In this document: one piece after another, positions 26,491-35,916 of the stretch
How the letters are laid out: every line of letters starts with the position of its first letter
Position numbering within the stretch: the first letter of the stretch is position 1
Assembly (NCBI RefSeq): GCF_011022235.1
Contig: NZ_JAAIYP010000045.1
Coordinates: 1-64,000 of the forward strand
DNA from: Magnetospirillum aberrantis SpK
GTDB lineage: Bacteria; Pseudomonadota; Alphaproteobacteria; Rhodospirillales; Magnetospirillaceae
Reading direction: 5' to 3'
DNA: 64,000 nucleotides
The notes under the pieces: generated by a model
Databases searched by the model: none
The model's input: the letters and a program-made list of their open reading frames with translations, nothing else
Told to the model about the DNA's origin: nothing
Position numbers and translations under genes: made by a program

Positions 26491-26781
26491 CTATTCCTCG
26501 TCGTCGCCGTTAAGCAGCTCGCGCAACTGCTTGCCGGTCTTGAAGAACGGAATCACTTTGCCCTGGACCGAAACCTGTTCGCCGGTCCGGGGGTTGCGGC
26601 CCTGGCGGGCATCGCGCTGCTTCACCGAAAACGCACCGAACCCGCGCAACTCGACTCGGTCGCCCTGCGCCAGGGCGGCGGCGATCTCGTCGAAAATGGT
26701 GGTCACGATGCGTTCGACGTCGCGCTGGTAAAGGTGGGGATTCCTTTCCGCCAGGCGAGCGATCAGCTCCGACTTGGTCAT
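26491..26781 (-). CDS. ihfB: Integration host factor beta subunit
   Basis: A 96-residue DNA-bending protein of the HU/IHF family. It begins [20 protein letters not shown] and has [20 protein letters not shown] leading into RNPRTGE, where the arm contacts DNA; this pattern fits IhfB rather than HU. It bends DNA in replication, recombination and transcription. In many proteobacteria it follows rpsA, but here rpsA is at about 53 kb. Confidence 0.93.
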   Translation of the reverse strand: MTKSELIARLAERNPHLYQRDVERIVTTIFDEIAAALAQGDRVELRGFGAFSVKQRDARQGRNPRTGEQVSVQGKVIPFFKTGKQLRELLNGDDEE

Positions 26782-26997
26782 TCCTGTCTCGAAACCTAAA
26801 AATCCTGAATCCGCGCAGCCTGCCCAAGGGGGAGGCCCGAGTCAAGGAAAGCGGTGATAAAGACTGGTTTTGGCCGCCGGAAGCGGGTCCTGGTGAATTT
26901 TTCGTTGCACGCATGGGTGTGCGTTGACTCCCCCCCCCGGAAAACAGCGACAATGCCGCCGCCGCGGCATAGTCCGTCGGCACACGGAGACGCGACG

Positions 26998-28833
26998 ATG
27001 TTCACCCCGGTCCATGCCCACGGCGAAGCCACCAAGGCGACGTCGCCAACGGTGCACACCACGAGCCCCTTCGCCGCCACCTTGCGGCCTTGGGCCGAGA
27101 TCATCGCCACCTTGGACGTGGCCTTCCAGCCCATCGTCAACATCCACACCGGCGCCTGCTACGGCTACGAAGCGCTTTTGCGCAACACCGAAGCCGCCGG
27201 CTTCTCCTCGATCCAGGATTTCTTCGACACCTGCCACGCCTTGGGTGCCCTGCCCGAAATGGAACTGGCGCTTCGGGAAAAGGCGATGGAGAAATTCCTG
27301 CGCCTCGACCATTGCCGACAAAGCAAGCTGTTCCTCAACCTCGACAACCGCGCCCTCGATGCCTCGGGCAGCCTGACCGCGCGGACCCGCAAGCTTCTGG
27401 AACGCGCCGGCCTTGACGAATCACAGGTGGTCTACGAAGTGTCCGAACGACACGCCTTCGACCATCCCGGCGAAGCGGCCAGCGTTCTGGCCCACGACAA
27501 ACGCGCCGGCTTCCGGCTGGCCATCGACGATTTCGGCACCGGTTTTTCCGGCCTGCAATTGCTGTATTTCGCCGAGCCCGACTTTTTGAAGATCGATCGC
27601 TTTTTCGTGTCCGACATCGCCAACGATTCGAAGAAGAAGCTGTTCTTGTCCCAGATCGTCAACATCGCCCACCTGTTGGGCGTGGTGGTGCTGGCCGAGG
27701 GCGTCGAGACCGAGCGCGAGTATTTCGTGTGCAAGGATATCGGCTGCGACCTGATCCAGGGTTATCTGGTGCAAAAGCCGACCGTGGACATGGCGGAGTT
27801 GAAGCCCGCCTACCAGGCCATCGCCCACATGGCGAAAAGCGAACGCCGTGCCGCCGTCAGCGACCAGAAACTGATCGCCGACCAGATCACCTATGTCGAT
27901 CCCATCGGCCTGGATTGCCGCATGGAGGAGGTGTTCGAACGCTTCCGCGCCGACAAGTCGCTGACCTTCTTTCCGGTGGTGGACGAAGCCGGCGAACCGG
28001 TCGGCATCGTGCGTGAGAAGGAACTCAAGGACTACACCTACTCGCTGTACGGCAAGGCGCTGATCAGCAACAAGACCATCGGCCGCAAGCTCAAGGACTT
28101 CGTCACCCGCTGTCCCATGGCCGACATCAACACCAAGGCCGAACGCATCCTTCAGGCCTATTCGACGGTGGAACGGTCCGAAGGGATCATCATCGTCGAC
28201 AACATGAAATACGTGGGCTTTCTGTCGGCGCATTCGCTGTTGCGGGTCATCAACGAAAAGAACCTGGCCGCCGCGCGCGACCAGAACCCGCTGACCAAGC
28301 TGCCGGGCAACAACCTGATCCACGAATACGTGTCGGAAGTGCTGGCCGCCACCGACCAGGAAGTGGTGCTGGCCTATTTCGACTTCGACAATTTCAAGCC
28401 GTTCAACGACAAATACGGCTTCCGCCTAGGCGACCGCGCCATCCTGCTGTTCGCCGAATTGCTGTCCAAGGCGCTGCCGCGCGACACCTGCTTTCCCGCT
28501 CATGTGGGCGGCGACGATTTCTTCGGCGGCTTCCGCGGCCAGGGTTACGCCGAGACCATGGGCACCATCGCCGATCTGGTGGAGACCTTCCGCCGCGATG
28601 TCGAAAGCTTCTACGACGACGAAACCCGCGCCGCCGGCCATATCACCGGCCAGGATCGACAGGGCAACGTGGTACGCTTTGCATTAATGTCGGTGTCGGC
28701 GGCGGTGGTGCACCTGCCGGCCGGACGCCCGGTCCACACCGTGGACGAGATCAGCCAACTGATCGCCGGCCTCAAGAAGGAAGCCAAGAAAAGCCCCGAC
28801 CGGGTGGCGGCCGGGGCCTTGGTGGCGCGCTGA
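26998..28833 (+). CDS. EAL - CBS - GGDEF-like c-di-GMP protein
   Basis: A 611-residue cytoplasmic protein. An EAL phosphodiesterase domain (about 30-275) has E58AL60, LFLNLDNR, EVSERH, IDDFGTG and LAEGVETE, so it should be active. A CBS pair (about 290-420) follows, and then a GGDEF-type domain (about 435-590) whose loop reads GGDDF at 504-508. The last domain resembles those that bind rather than make c-di-GMP or GTP. CBS domains may add adenine-nucleotide control. The ATG at 26998 has GGAG upstream. It is a single gene facing the TPR methyltransferase. Confidence 0.87.
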   Translation: MFTPVHAHGEATKATSPTVHTTSPFAATLRPWAEIIATLDVAFQPIVNIHTGACYGYEALLRNTEAAGFSSIQDFFDTCHALGALPEMELALREKAMEKFLRLDHCRQSKLFLNLDNRALDASGSLTARTRKLLERAGLDESQVVYEVSERHAFDHPGEAASVLAHDKRAGFRLAIDDFGTGFSGLQLLYFAEPDFLKIDRFFVSDIANDSKKKLFLSQIVNIAHLLGVVVLAEGVETEREYFVCKDIGCDLIQGYLVQKPTVDMAELKPAYQAIAHMAKSERRAAVSDQKLIADQITYVDPIGLDCRMEEVFERFRADKSLTFFPVVDEAGEPVGIVREKELKDYTYSLYGKALISNKTIGRKLKDFVTRCPMADINTKAERILQAYSTVERSEGIIIVDNMKYVGFLSAHSLLRVINEKNLAAARDQNPLTKLPGNNLIHEYVSEVLAATDQEVVLAYFDFDNFKPFNDKYGFRLGDRAILLFAELLSKALPRDTCFPAHVGGDDFFGGFRGQGYAETMGTIADLVETFRRDVESFYDDETRAAGHITGQDRQGNVVRFALMSVSAAVVHLPAGRPVHTVDEISQLIAGLKKEAKKSPDRVAAGALVAR

Positions 28834-30450
28834 TCAGCCCTTCAGAACCACCACCAGACCGGGCACCTCGTTGCCGCCGTCGCGGCGGGTGACCGCGTCT
28901 TCCATCAGGGCGACGGAAAAACCCGCTTCGGCAGCAGTGGCGGCGACATAGTCGGCGGCATGGGCATAACGTTGCTTGGCGCCCAACACATAGCTGCCGG
29001 ATTCTGCGGTCTTCTCCACCGTGAAGGCGAAGGCGCCGCCGGCCCGCACCGCCACGCGCGCCGCCTGCATCACCGGGCCAAGGTCACCGAGATAGACCAG
29101 CACGTCGGCCGCCACCAACAGGTCGTAGCGTTCGGGCCGCGCCAGAAGCGTCTCCACCAGTTCGCCCACCAGCAATTCGTCGTAAAGACCGCGTTCGTCG
29201 GCACGCGCCACCATGGCCGGCGACAAATCGACGCCGTCCAGCCGCTTCGCATAGGGCTTGAGCACCGGCGCCGCCAGGCCGGTACCACAGCCGGCGTCCA
29301 TGATGTCGAGTCCGCCGCGCCGGTCGATGGTCCGGGCCAGAGCGTCGGCCAGAAGCTGCGGCGCGCAATATTCCAGCTTGTCCACCAACGACTGGTCGAA
29401 ACGGTCGGCGTAATCGTCGAACAGCTGACGCACATAGGCCTCGGGCGCCTTGTCCGGCACCGGCCCGCCCCCCACCAGGGCCAAGCCAAGGGCGGCACCG
29501 TGCAGGTCGCGCTCATCCAGCTTCAGCGCCTTGCCATAGGCCCGTGCCGCACGGGCGTTCTCGCCCAGCCGGCGACAGGCCTCGCCCAGGCAATACCATC
29601 CCCTGGGGGAACGCGGCGCCAGGGCGGTAACCCGTTCGAACGCCGCCGCCGCGCCTTCGAAATGGTCCTGGGCCTGACGGATCAGCCCCAGTTCCATCCA
29701 GCATTCAAGGCTGCGCGGCGCCACGCGCGTCCCGTCCTCGGCCGCCTTGCGGGCGTCGTCGAGCCGGTTCTGGGCACGATAGACCGACGCCAGATTGGCC
29801 CGCATGCCCGGCTGGTCCGGGCGCAGATCGACCGCCCCCTCCAAAATGGTGGCGGCGGCGTCGAGACGGCCGCAATCACGCAGCGCCAAGCCGAAATTGT
29901 TCAGTGCCGCCGGCCAGTCGGGACGCAGGTCCAACGCCCGCCGCAACGCGTCGCAGGCTTCGCCCGGCCGCCCCGCCTCGGTCAACAGGGCTCCCAGACA
30001 GTTCAGCGCCTCGGCATGGACCGGACTGGCGGCGATGGCGGCGCGGCAATGTTCGATCGCTTGGTCGCGCCGCCCCTGCCGCCCCAACAGCGCCCCCAGG
30101 CGGGCATGGGCCTCGGCATGGGCGGGGTCCAGGGTCAGCACGGTACGGTAATGCAGCGCCGCCTCGGCGACGTCGCCGGACATCTCCAGCGCCTGCCCCA
30201 TGGCCAGATGCAGCACCGTCTGGCCGGGGGTGATGGCGATGGCGCGGGCCAGACTGTCCACGGCCCGCTTGCCCTGGCCGGAATCCAGGGACAACAGCCC
30301 CATCAGGTAATGGGCGCCGCCGAATTTGGGCGCGACTTCGGTCAGCTTCTTGGCCAGCCGCTTGGCCTCTCCCCCCCGCCCGTCTTCATAGGCGGCCATG
30401 GCCTCGGCGAAGATTTCGGCGACCGTTTTCGTCTGAGCAGGCTGCATCAT
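28834..30450 (-). CDS. TPR protein fused to a methyltransferase
   Basis: A 538-residue protein. About nine tetratricopeptide repeats fill residues 1-310, with recurring patterns such as ALNNFGLALRDCGRLDAAAT. A class I SAM methyltransferase domain (about 340-538) has IMDAGCGTGLAAPVLKPYA as the SAM site and LLVAADVLVYLGDL as motif IV. TPRs usually bind protein partners, so the methyl acceptor may be a protein. The ATG pair at 30450 and 30447 is preferred over a TTG at 30471. It ends directly against the EAL gene. Confidence 0.82.
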   Translation of the reverse strand: MMQPAQTKTVAEIFAEAMAAYEDGRGGEAKRLAKKLTEVAPKFGGAHYLMGLLSLDSGQGKRAVDSLARAIAITPGQTVLHLAMGQALEMSGDVAEAALHYRTVLTLDPAHAEAHARLGALLGRQGRRDQAIEHCRAAIAASPVHAEALNCLGALLTEAGRPGEACDALRRALDLRPDWPAALNNFGLALRDCGRLDAAATILEGAVDLRPDQPGMRANLASVYRAQNRLDDARKAAEDGTRVAPRSLECWMELGLIRQAQDHFEGAAAAFERVTALAPRSPRGWYCLGEACRRLGENARAARAYGKALKLDERDLHGAALGLALVGGGPVPDKAPEAYVRQLFDDYADRFDQSLVDKLEYCAPQLLADALARTIDRRGGLDIMDAGCGTGLAAPVLKPYAKRLDGVDLSPAMVARADERGLYDELLVGELVETLLARPERYDLLVAADVLVYLGDLGPVMQAARVAVRAGGAFAFTVEKTAESGSYVLGAKQRYAHAADYVAATAAEAGFSVALMEDAVTRRDGGNEVPGLVVVLKG

Positions 30451-30552
30451 GTTTCCGCGAGAGGGCACCAAAGGATTTCCGTCACACCATAGCCACTTCC
30501 CCCGCGCTTCGCGACCATCGCTTGGCGATATTTGACCGGGAAGACCAGGAAA

Positions 30553-31323
30553 TCACGGCGCTTGCCGACGGTCACGATACCAACGCACAAGGAACAGCAG
30601 CGCGAACAAGGGCACCGACGCCCGCACCACGAACGGCCCCAGTCCTGCACGGGTATACCCCCCGGACAGGAATTGAAAGAACAGCGGGTTGACCATCACC
30701 TCGCCCGAGGTCCAGTTCAACGACACCTGACAGACGCCGAACAGGATGCCGACCGCCCAAAGAACCTTGCGCCGACGCGGCATGGACGAAAGCAAGCACA
30801 GGGCAAGGGCCGTCACGCTGAGGGCCGGCGCAAGCACGGCCAGGACCAGGATCGCGTAATGCACGCCCCCCTTGCCCTGGAACGTGAAGGCATTCAGCGT
30901 CTCGAGCGGCATCGCCAGGGGTTGCAGGTGAAAACCTTCGAGGATGGCTGAACCTTGGTTTTCCGTGCGCCATTGAAAGCTGGCCAGGAACCATTGCTCG
31001 CCAAACCCGGCCTGTAGCTCCAGGTTGACCCGCCGGACGGTCCCGGCCGCATCCATGATCTTGACCGCCCCGTATTGCGCAACCGTCATGGACGTGGCCG
31101 GTGACGACGGCAACAGGGAACGCATCTGAATCAAAGGAGAGCGGAGATCCTTTTTCCGCAATTCAGGATCGGCCATGGCCTCGATGAGGTCGTAACGCCC
31201 GTCCTGTAGGGCCGAAAACAATTGGTTGGCGGTTCCCACGTCGGCTGGCCGGTCCAAGACATCTGGAGCACAGGCCGTCAGGAAGACCGACAGCCCAAGC
31301 ACCGCCAAAAAGACCTTGATCAT
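30553..31323 (-). CDS. Putative lipoprotein with C-terminal membrane helices
   Basis: A 256-residue protein. The signal VFLAVLGLSVFLTAC has the lipobox LTAC. The periplasmic part (about 20-145) resembles a small DUF with a SMTVAQYGAVKIM segment. Three hydrophobic helices follow (about 152-175, 185-205, 225-247), ending in a basic tail. A lipoprotein that also has membrane helices would be anchored in the inner membrane. Base composition is a little less GC-rich than neighbours. I do not recognise the family. Confidence 0.7.
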   Translation of the reverse strand: MIKVFLAVLGLSVFLTACAPDVLDRPADVGTANQLFSALQDGRYDLIEAMADPELRKKDLRSPLIQMRSLLPSSPATSMTVAQYGAVKIMDAAGTVRRVNLELQAGFGEQWFLASFQWRTENQGSAILEGFHLQPLAMPLETLNAFTFQGKGGVHYAILVLAVLAPALSVTALALCLLSSMPRRRKVLWAVGILFGVCQVSLNWTSGEVMVNPLFFQFLSGGYTRAGLGPFVVRASVPLFALLFLVRWYRDRRQAP

Positions 31324-31389
31324 GAGTTTCCCCCACCCCGTATCGGGCAGAGGATATCGCAGCCGATCAACAACCGATAGAAGCCAACA

Positions 31390-32841
31390 TCACACCGCCG
31401 TTCCCCCCACCGTCAGGCCGTCCATGCGCAGCGTCGGCTGGCCGACGCCCACCGGCACGCCTTGGCCGTCCTTGCCGCAGGTGCCGACACCGGGGTCGAT
31501 CTGAAGGTCGTTGCCGATCATCGACACACGGGTCATGGCGTCGGGACCGTTGCCGATCAGGGTGGCGCCCTTGACCGCCGGGCCGATCTTGCCGTTCTCG
31601 ATCAGATAGGCCTCGGTGGCGGCGAACACGAACTTGCCCGAGGTGATGTCCACCTGGCCGCCGCCGAAATTGACGGCGTAGATTCCCTTCTTCACCGAGG
31701 CGACGATCTCGGCCGGGTCGTGCTCGCCGGCGACCATGAAGGTGTTGGTCATGCGCGGCAACGGCGGATGGGCATAGGATTGGCGGCGGCCGTTGCCGGT
31801 GGGCCGCACCCCGGTCAAGCGGGCGTTCAGACGATCTTGCATGTAGCCGACCAGGATGCCGTCCTCGATCAGCGTGGTGCGGGAACTGGCCGTGCCTTCG
31901 TCGTCGATGGTGATGGAACCGCGCAAATCAGGCAGCGTGCCGTCATCGACCACCGTCACCCCCTTGGCGGCGACGCGCTGGCCGATCATGCCGGAAAAGG
32001 CGCTGGTGCCCTTGCGGTTGAAGTCGCCTTCGAGCCCGTGCCCCACCGCCTCGTGCAACATCACGCCGGGCCAGCCGGGGCCCAGCACCACGCTCATCTC
32101 GCCGGCCGGGGCGGAAACGGAATCCAGATTGACCGAGGCCTGACGCAACGCCTCGTCCACGCAATGGCGCCATTGCTCGGGGGCCATGACGCCGTCATAG
32201 GTGAAACGGCCGCCCATGCCATGGCTGCCGGTTTCCATGCGCTCTCCCTGGCCCAGCACCACCGAGACGTTGATCCGCACCAGGGGCCGGATGTCGGCGG
32301 CGTGGCTGCCGTCGCCGCGCAGGATATAGACCGCCTGCCACGACCCGGACAGCGACGCCGACACCTGCCGCACGCGCGGTTCGCGTCCACGGGTGTAGGC
32401 GTCGATCTCCTCCAGCAGCTTGACCTTGGATTCGAACGGCACCAGGGCCAGCGGATTGAGGTCGGTGTAAAGGGCGGCGTTGGTGCCCACCGGTCCTTCG
32501 GCCAAATGGCCGGTGCGGCCCGACTTGACGGCCGAGACGGTGGTGGCGGCACGCTTGATCGCCTCTTCGTTCAACTCGGAACCATGGGCATAGCCGTGCG
32601 CCTCGCCCGCCACCGAGCGCAGGCCGAAGCCTTGCGCGGTGTCGAAGCTGGCCGACTTGATCTGGCGGTCGTCCAGCACCAGGCTTTCCGACTGGCGGTA
32701 TTCCAGGAACAATTCGCCGTCATCGGCGCCGGTCAGGCTTTCGGCGACGATCTTGCGCACGTTGTCGCGATCCAGGCCGGCGCGGACGAAGAACAATTCG
32801 TGGGCGTGGGCACCGGCTTTGGCGGGAACGTCTTGCGGCAA
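31390..32841 (-). CDS. tldD: TldD metalloprotease
   Basis: A 483-residue enzyme of the TldD/TldE family. The zinc motif HEAVGH is at 263-268, followed by GLEGDFNRKG. With its partner TldE (PmbA), not found in this window, it degrades unfolded peptides and matures modified peptides such as microcin B17. The first codon is TTG at 32841, preceded by AGGAGA. It is divergent from the DUF3422 gene with 107 bases between. Confidence 0.93.
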   Translation of the reverse strand: MPQDVPAKAGAHAHELFFVRAGLDRDNVRKIVAESLTGADDGELFLEYRQSESLVLDDRQIKSASFDTAQGFGLRSVAGEAHGYAHGSELNEEAIKRAATTVSAVKSGRTGHLAEGPVGTNAALYTDLNPLALVPFESKVKLLEEIDAYTRGREPRVRQVSASLSGSWQAVYILRGDGSHAADIRPLVRINVSVVLGQGERMETGSHGMGGRFTYDGVMAPEQWRHCVDEALRQASVNLDSVSAPAGEMSVVLGPGWPGVMLHEAVGHGLEGDFNRKGTSAFSGMIGQRVAAKGVTVVDDGTLPDLRGSITIDDEGTASSRTTLIEDGILVGYMQDRLNARLTGVRPTGNGRRQSYAHPPLPRMTNTFMVAGEHDPAEIVASVKKGIYAVNFGGGQVDITSGKFVFAATEAYLIENGKIGPAVKGATLIGNGPDAMTRVSMIGNDLQIDPGVGTCGKDGQGVPVGVGQPTLRMDGLTVGGTAV

Positions 32842-32948
32842 GGGGGTCTCCTGTCGGAACGGGTAGGGCCAGTCGGGCGGTTGGCAGGACGCGGGCCGGA
32901 GTGTACACCATTCGGCAGCGAAGACGCCGCCTCAAGGGAATATAGGCC

Positions 32949-34256
32949 ATGGCCGCACCGATACCAGAGCGGAATTGGGCGCTGACCGAGCACCCGGGCC
33001 GCCGTGCCCTGGCCGGCGAGGTGCACGCGCGCCCCTATGAACAATTGGTGGCGCCGGTGCGCGCCAGCCATGTCGCCATCTTGCACCACGGCTTGACCGC
33101 CACCGACGAACGCGCCTTCCTGACCGAGTTGCTGGCGGCGCACGGTGTGGAACCGCCGGGCGAGAACGCCGCCCACCTGTCGCGCGACCTGGGGGCGTTG
33201 CGCCTGAAATGGGAACGCCATTCCGAATTCTCGACCTACACCTTCCTGCGTTTCGACCCGTTCGACCATCCCTTCGCCGCCCCGGCACTGGAACTGGCGC
33301 CCACCGACTGGCTGGAACGGATGCCCGGCGCGGTGATCGCCGCCCTGCATGTGGCGGTGGACAAGGGAAGCCACAGCAGCGACGGCCTGTCGGCGCTGTT
33401 CGACGGCAACATGCTGATCGGTTCCAAGGTGTTGGGCGGCGCCGGCGAGGCGTGGACCGATTTCCGCCTGCACGCCGACGGTTTCGGCCGCGCCCTGGTG
33501 CTGGATCACGGATTGTCCCGCGGCCAGATCGGCCGGCTGTTGCAGCGTCTGGTGGAGATCGAGACCTATCGCATGATGGCGCTTCTGGCCTTTCCGGTGG
33601 CCCGCCATGCTTTCGCCGAGGTCGGGCGCATGGACCGCGCCCTGGCCGACATCGTCACCGAGTTGGCCGACCCCGAGGTGGAGCAGAACGACCGCGAGCT
33701 TCTGGACCGCCTGACCGCCTTGTCGGCCGAGGCCGAACGCCTTGACGCCGACACCAGTTTCCGGCTGTCGGCGGCCAGGGCCTATTACGACATCGTCACC
33801 CGCCGTATCGACGAATTGCGCGAAGACCGCATCGCCGGCGTGCAGACCATCGACGAATTCATCGACCGCCGTCTGGCGCCGGCCATGCGCACCTGTGAAA
33901 CGGCGGCCGAGCGTCAGCAATTGCTGGGCCGGCGCGCGGCACGGGCCGGCGACCTGTTGCGCACCCGCGTCGACATCGCGCTAGAGGAAAAAAACCGCGA
34001 CCTGCTGCGCAGCATGAACCGCCGCGCCCAGTTGCAATTGCGCCTTCAGGAAACGGTCGAGGGCCTGTCGGTGGTGGCCATCAGCTATTACCTGCTGGGC
34101 CTGGTGCTGTACGCCGCCAAGGGCCTGAAAGGCGCCGGCCTGCCGCTCAACCCGGATCTGGCGGCGCTGGTGGCGTTGCCGGTCATCGTCGGCGCGGTGA
34201 TCCTGGGGGTGCGCCGCCTGCGCCGGGCGCTGGGCCACGGTGAGGACGCGGAATAG
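32949..34256 (+). CDS. DUF3422 family membrane protein
   Basis: A 435-residue protein with the family pattern EVHARPYEQLVAPVRASHVA near the start and VIAALHVAVDKG in the middle. A long helical region (about 230-370) with many Glu, Arg and Leu is likely coiled coil, and two membrane helices lie at about 363-385 and 398-418. Related proteins are widespread in alphaproteobacteria, but their function is unknown. The helical part plus paired C-terminal helices resembles CorA-type channels in outline only. Confidence 0.8.
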   Translation: MAAPIPERNWALTEHPGRRALAGEVHARPYEQLVAPVRASHVAILHHGLTATDERAFLTELLAAHGVEPPGENAAHLSRDLGALRLKWERHSEFSTYTFLRFDPFDHPFAAPALELAPTDWLERMPGAVIAALHVAVDKGSHSSDGLSALFDGNMLIGSKVLGGAGEAWTDFRLHADGFGRALVLDHGLSRGQIGRLLQRLVEIETYRMMALLAFPVARHAFAEVGRMDRALADIVTELADPEVEQNDRELLDRLTALSAEAERLDADTSFRLSAARAYYDIVTRRIDELREDRIAGVQTIDEFIDRRLAPAMRTCETAAERQQLLGRRAARAGDLLRTRVDIALEEKNRDLLRSMNRRAQLQLRLQETVEGLSVVAISYYLLGLVLYAAKGLKGAGLPLNPDLAALVALPVIVGAVILGVRRLRRALGHGEDAE

Positions 34257-34264
34257 GTTGAAGG

Positions 34265-34834
34265 CTAGGTCCGCAGCGGCGGCAAGCCGTAGCGGTTGGC
34301 CGCAGCGCTCCCATCCATGAAACCGTTTTCGATCAAGGCCCAGATCGGTCCAACCAGCGGCACCACGGCGATGAGGACCCACAGGCCCGACTTGTCGCGA
34401 TCATGCCACCGCTTCACCTCGACCGCGACGCAAACCCACATCAGGATGGCGAAGACCGTCAGAATCAGGATGTTGTTGTACGGTGTGTTGGCAATGGACA
34501 ACCCCATCGCCCCGCCGCCCACGAAATACGCCACCACCAGCAACCGGGTCGGAAGCCAATACCGTATCCAGAATTGCGACAAGGACACCCGCCCCCCCAG
34601 CGAGAACAGGAACCAGCGCCAGGAAAATTCCTGATAGGTTCCCGGTTCTTGCACCGGATCGGCCGCCCAAATGGCGCCAACCTCTCCCTTGCGAAGCTCG
34701 AAGTTGACCGGATCGCCGACTTGCGGGTTCATGAAGGTCGGCAGGCTGCCTCGGGGAAAGGCGTAGACCACGCCACCGGCTTCGATGGTCCCCGAACGGG
34801 TGACCGGATCGAAGGAAACAAAAACACCACGCAT
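34265..34834 (-). CDS. Cold-shock-like domain fused to a DUF805 membrane domain
   Basis: A 189-residue protein. The first 65 residues (MRGVFVSFDPVTRSGTIEAG, ending in GDPVNFELRKG) look like a single-domain cold-shock OB fold. The remainder is a DUF805-like domain: SWRWFLFSLGGRVSLSQFWI, then three membrane helices and KRWHDRDKSGLWVLI. DUF805 proteins are inner-membrane proteins of unknown role. The ATG at 34834 has AAGGTG upstream. It ends 9 bases from the DUF3422 stop on the opposite strand. Confidence 0.78.
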   Translation of the reverse strand: MRGVFVSFDPVTRSGTIEAGGVVYAFPRGSLPTFMNPQVGDPVNFELRKGEVGAIWAADPVQEPGTYQEFSWRWFLFSLGGRVSLSQFWIRYWLPTRLLVVAYFVGGGAMGLSIANTPYNNILILTVFAILMWVCVAVEVKRWHDRDKSGLWVLIAVVPLVGPIWALIENGFMDGSAAANRYGLPPLRT

Positions 34835-34895
34835 GAAGCACCTTTTGGGCGACGTTAAATTGACGGTGCAACCATATGGCAGGCAGTGCGGCCCA

Positions 34896-35327
34896 TCAAG
34901 AATCGATGGCCGCCACGGCGTCGGGGCGCGACTGGACATGGTCGCGGTATTGCTTGTCCTCGGTGCCGATGTGGCCGACCCACCAATCCACCAGCCACGA
35001 CAGCAACTCGCCCACCTCGGGCAACGGCGACGCCCCCATGACGATGTTGGCCACATAGGCGCGAAAAGCGTCGTGACGGGCGCGGTGCTGGATCAGATAA
35101 GGATAGCCGGCCAGCAACAGCATCCGTTCCTCGCGCTGGAAATGGGTTTCGGCATAGGCCGCGATTCGTCCCACGGCAAGACGTACCGCGTCGGTGCCGT
35201 GATCGGAATCATAGGCTTCGTGCAAATGGGCGATCAGGTCCAGGATGCCGCGATGGTCGTCGTCGATGGCCGCGATCCCCACCGACAGATCGTCGGACCA
35301 CGCCTCCCAATCCAGCTTGGCCCGCAT
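34896..35327 (-). CDS. Bacteriohemerythrin
   Basis: A 143-residue single-domain hemerythrin. The di-iron ligands are in place: IDDDHRGI, ETHFQREERM, HRARHDAF and HIGTEDKQY, covering the His and acidic ligands. It binds oxygen reversibly, and in microaerophilic alphaproteobacteria such proteins deliver oxygen or act in signalling. It lies 61 bases downstream of nothing obvious (the DUF805 gene follows it) and just after the secreted paralogue pair, on the same strand. Confidence 0.9.
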   Translation of the reverse strand: MRAKLDWEAWSDDLSVGIAAIDDDHRGILDLIAHLHEAYDSDHGTDAVRLAVGRIAAYAETHFQREERMLLLAGYPYLIQHRARHDAFRAYVANIVMGASPLPEVGELLSWLVDWWVGHIGTEDKQYRDHVQSRPDAVAAIDS

Positions 35328-35340
35328 GCGCCGCCCTTTC

Positions 35341-35916
35341 CTATCTGCGGGTTGCCATCTTGGCGTTCATGGCTTCCTGCATCTTCCAGTCGATCATCAT
35401 CGCCAGCGCGGTGTCGCCTTCCTCGTGCAGGACGATGGCTTCCTTGCCCGGTTCGGCCCAACGCACGAAACGCCCGTCGGTTTCCGCGGGCGGTCCCAGA
35501 CGCGCGGTGAAATGCGCCACCAAACCGTCGAAGCCGTCGCGCGGGCCTTGCAGGAACAATTGCACCAGCCGCTTGGTGCCGCCGGCATCGGGGGCGAAGG
35601 TGGCCGCCACCTCGACCGGCGAGCCGCCGACCCGGCGCGTCGCCGCGCTGTATTTCCCGGCCTCGTCCACCTTGAGCAAGGCGCAGCGAACGGCTCCCAA
35701 ATCGGCCATCTGGCGCGGCATGGCCAACAGCCGGTCAACCTCCTTGGGGCGGTCAACGTCGTCGGAACAGCGCACGCTCAGCCCGGCCGGCCACGCGGCA
35801 AAGCGGAACTGGCCCATCATCATGCCGATGCGGGCGTAGCCCAGGTCGTAATCCTTGGCCATGGCCGGCCCGGCCATCGCCGACAGGACCGCGCAAACGC
35901 CCAGCAGACGTTTCAT
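35341..35916 (-). CDS. Secreted protein, paralogue of the upstream gene
   Basis: A 191-residue protein with signal peptide MKRLLGVCAVLSAMAGPAMA. The mature part starts KDYDLGYARIGMMMGQFRFA and continues WPAGLSVRCSDD. The upstream protein has the same pattern (ELDLGFARSGMTLDEFRAG, then WPDGTIVRCSGE), so the two are tandem paralogues with about 190-200 residues each. Both have cysteines at matching places. The gene overlaps the paralogue stop by 4 bases. I do not recognise a function. Confidence 0.72.
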   Translation of the reverse strand: MKRLLGVCAVLSAMAGPAMAKDYDLGYARIGMMMGQFRFAAWPAGLSVRCSDDVDRPKEVDRLLAMPRQMADLGAVRCALLKVDEAGKYSAATRRVGGSPVEVAATFAPDAGGTKRLVQLFLQGPRDGFDGLVAHFTARLGPPAETDGRFVRWAEPGKEAIVLHEEGDTALAMMIDWKMQEAMNAKMATRR

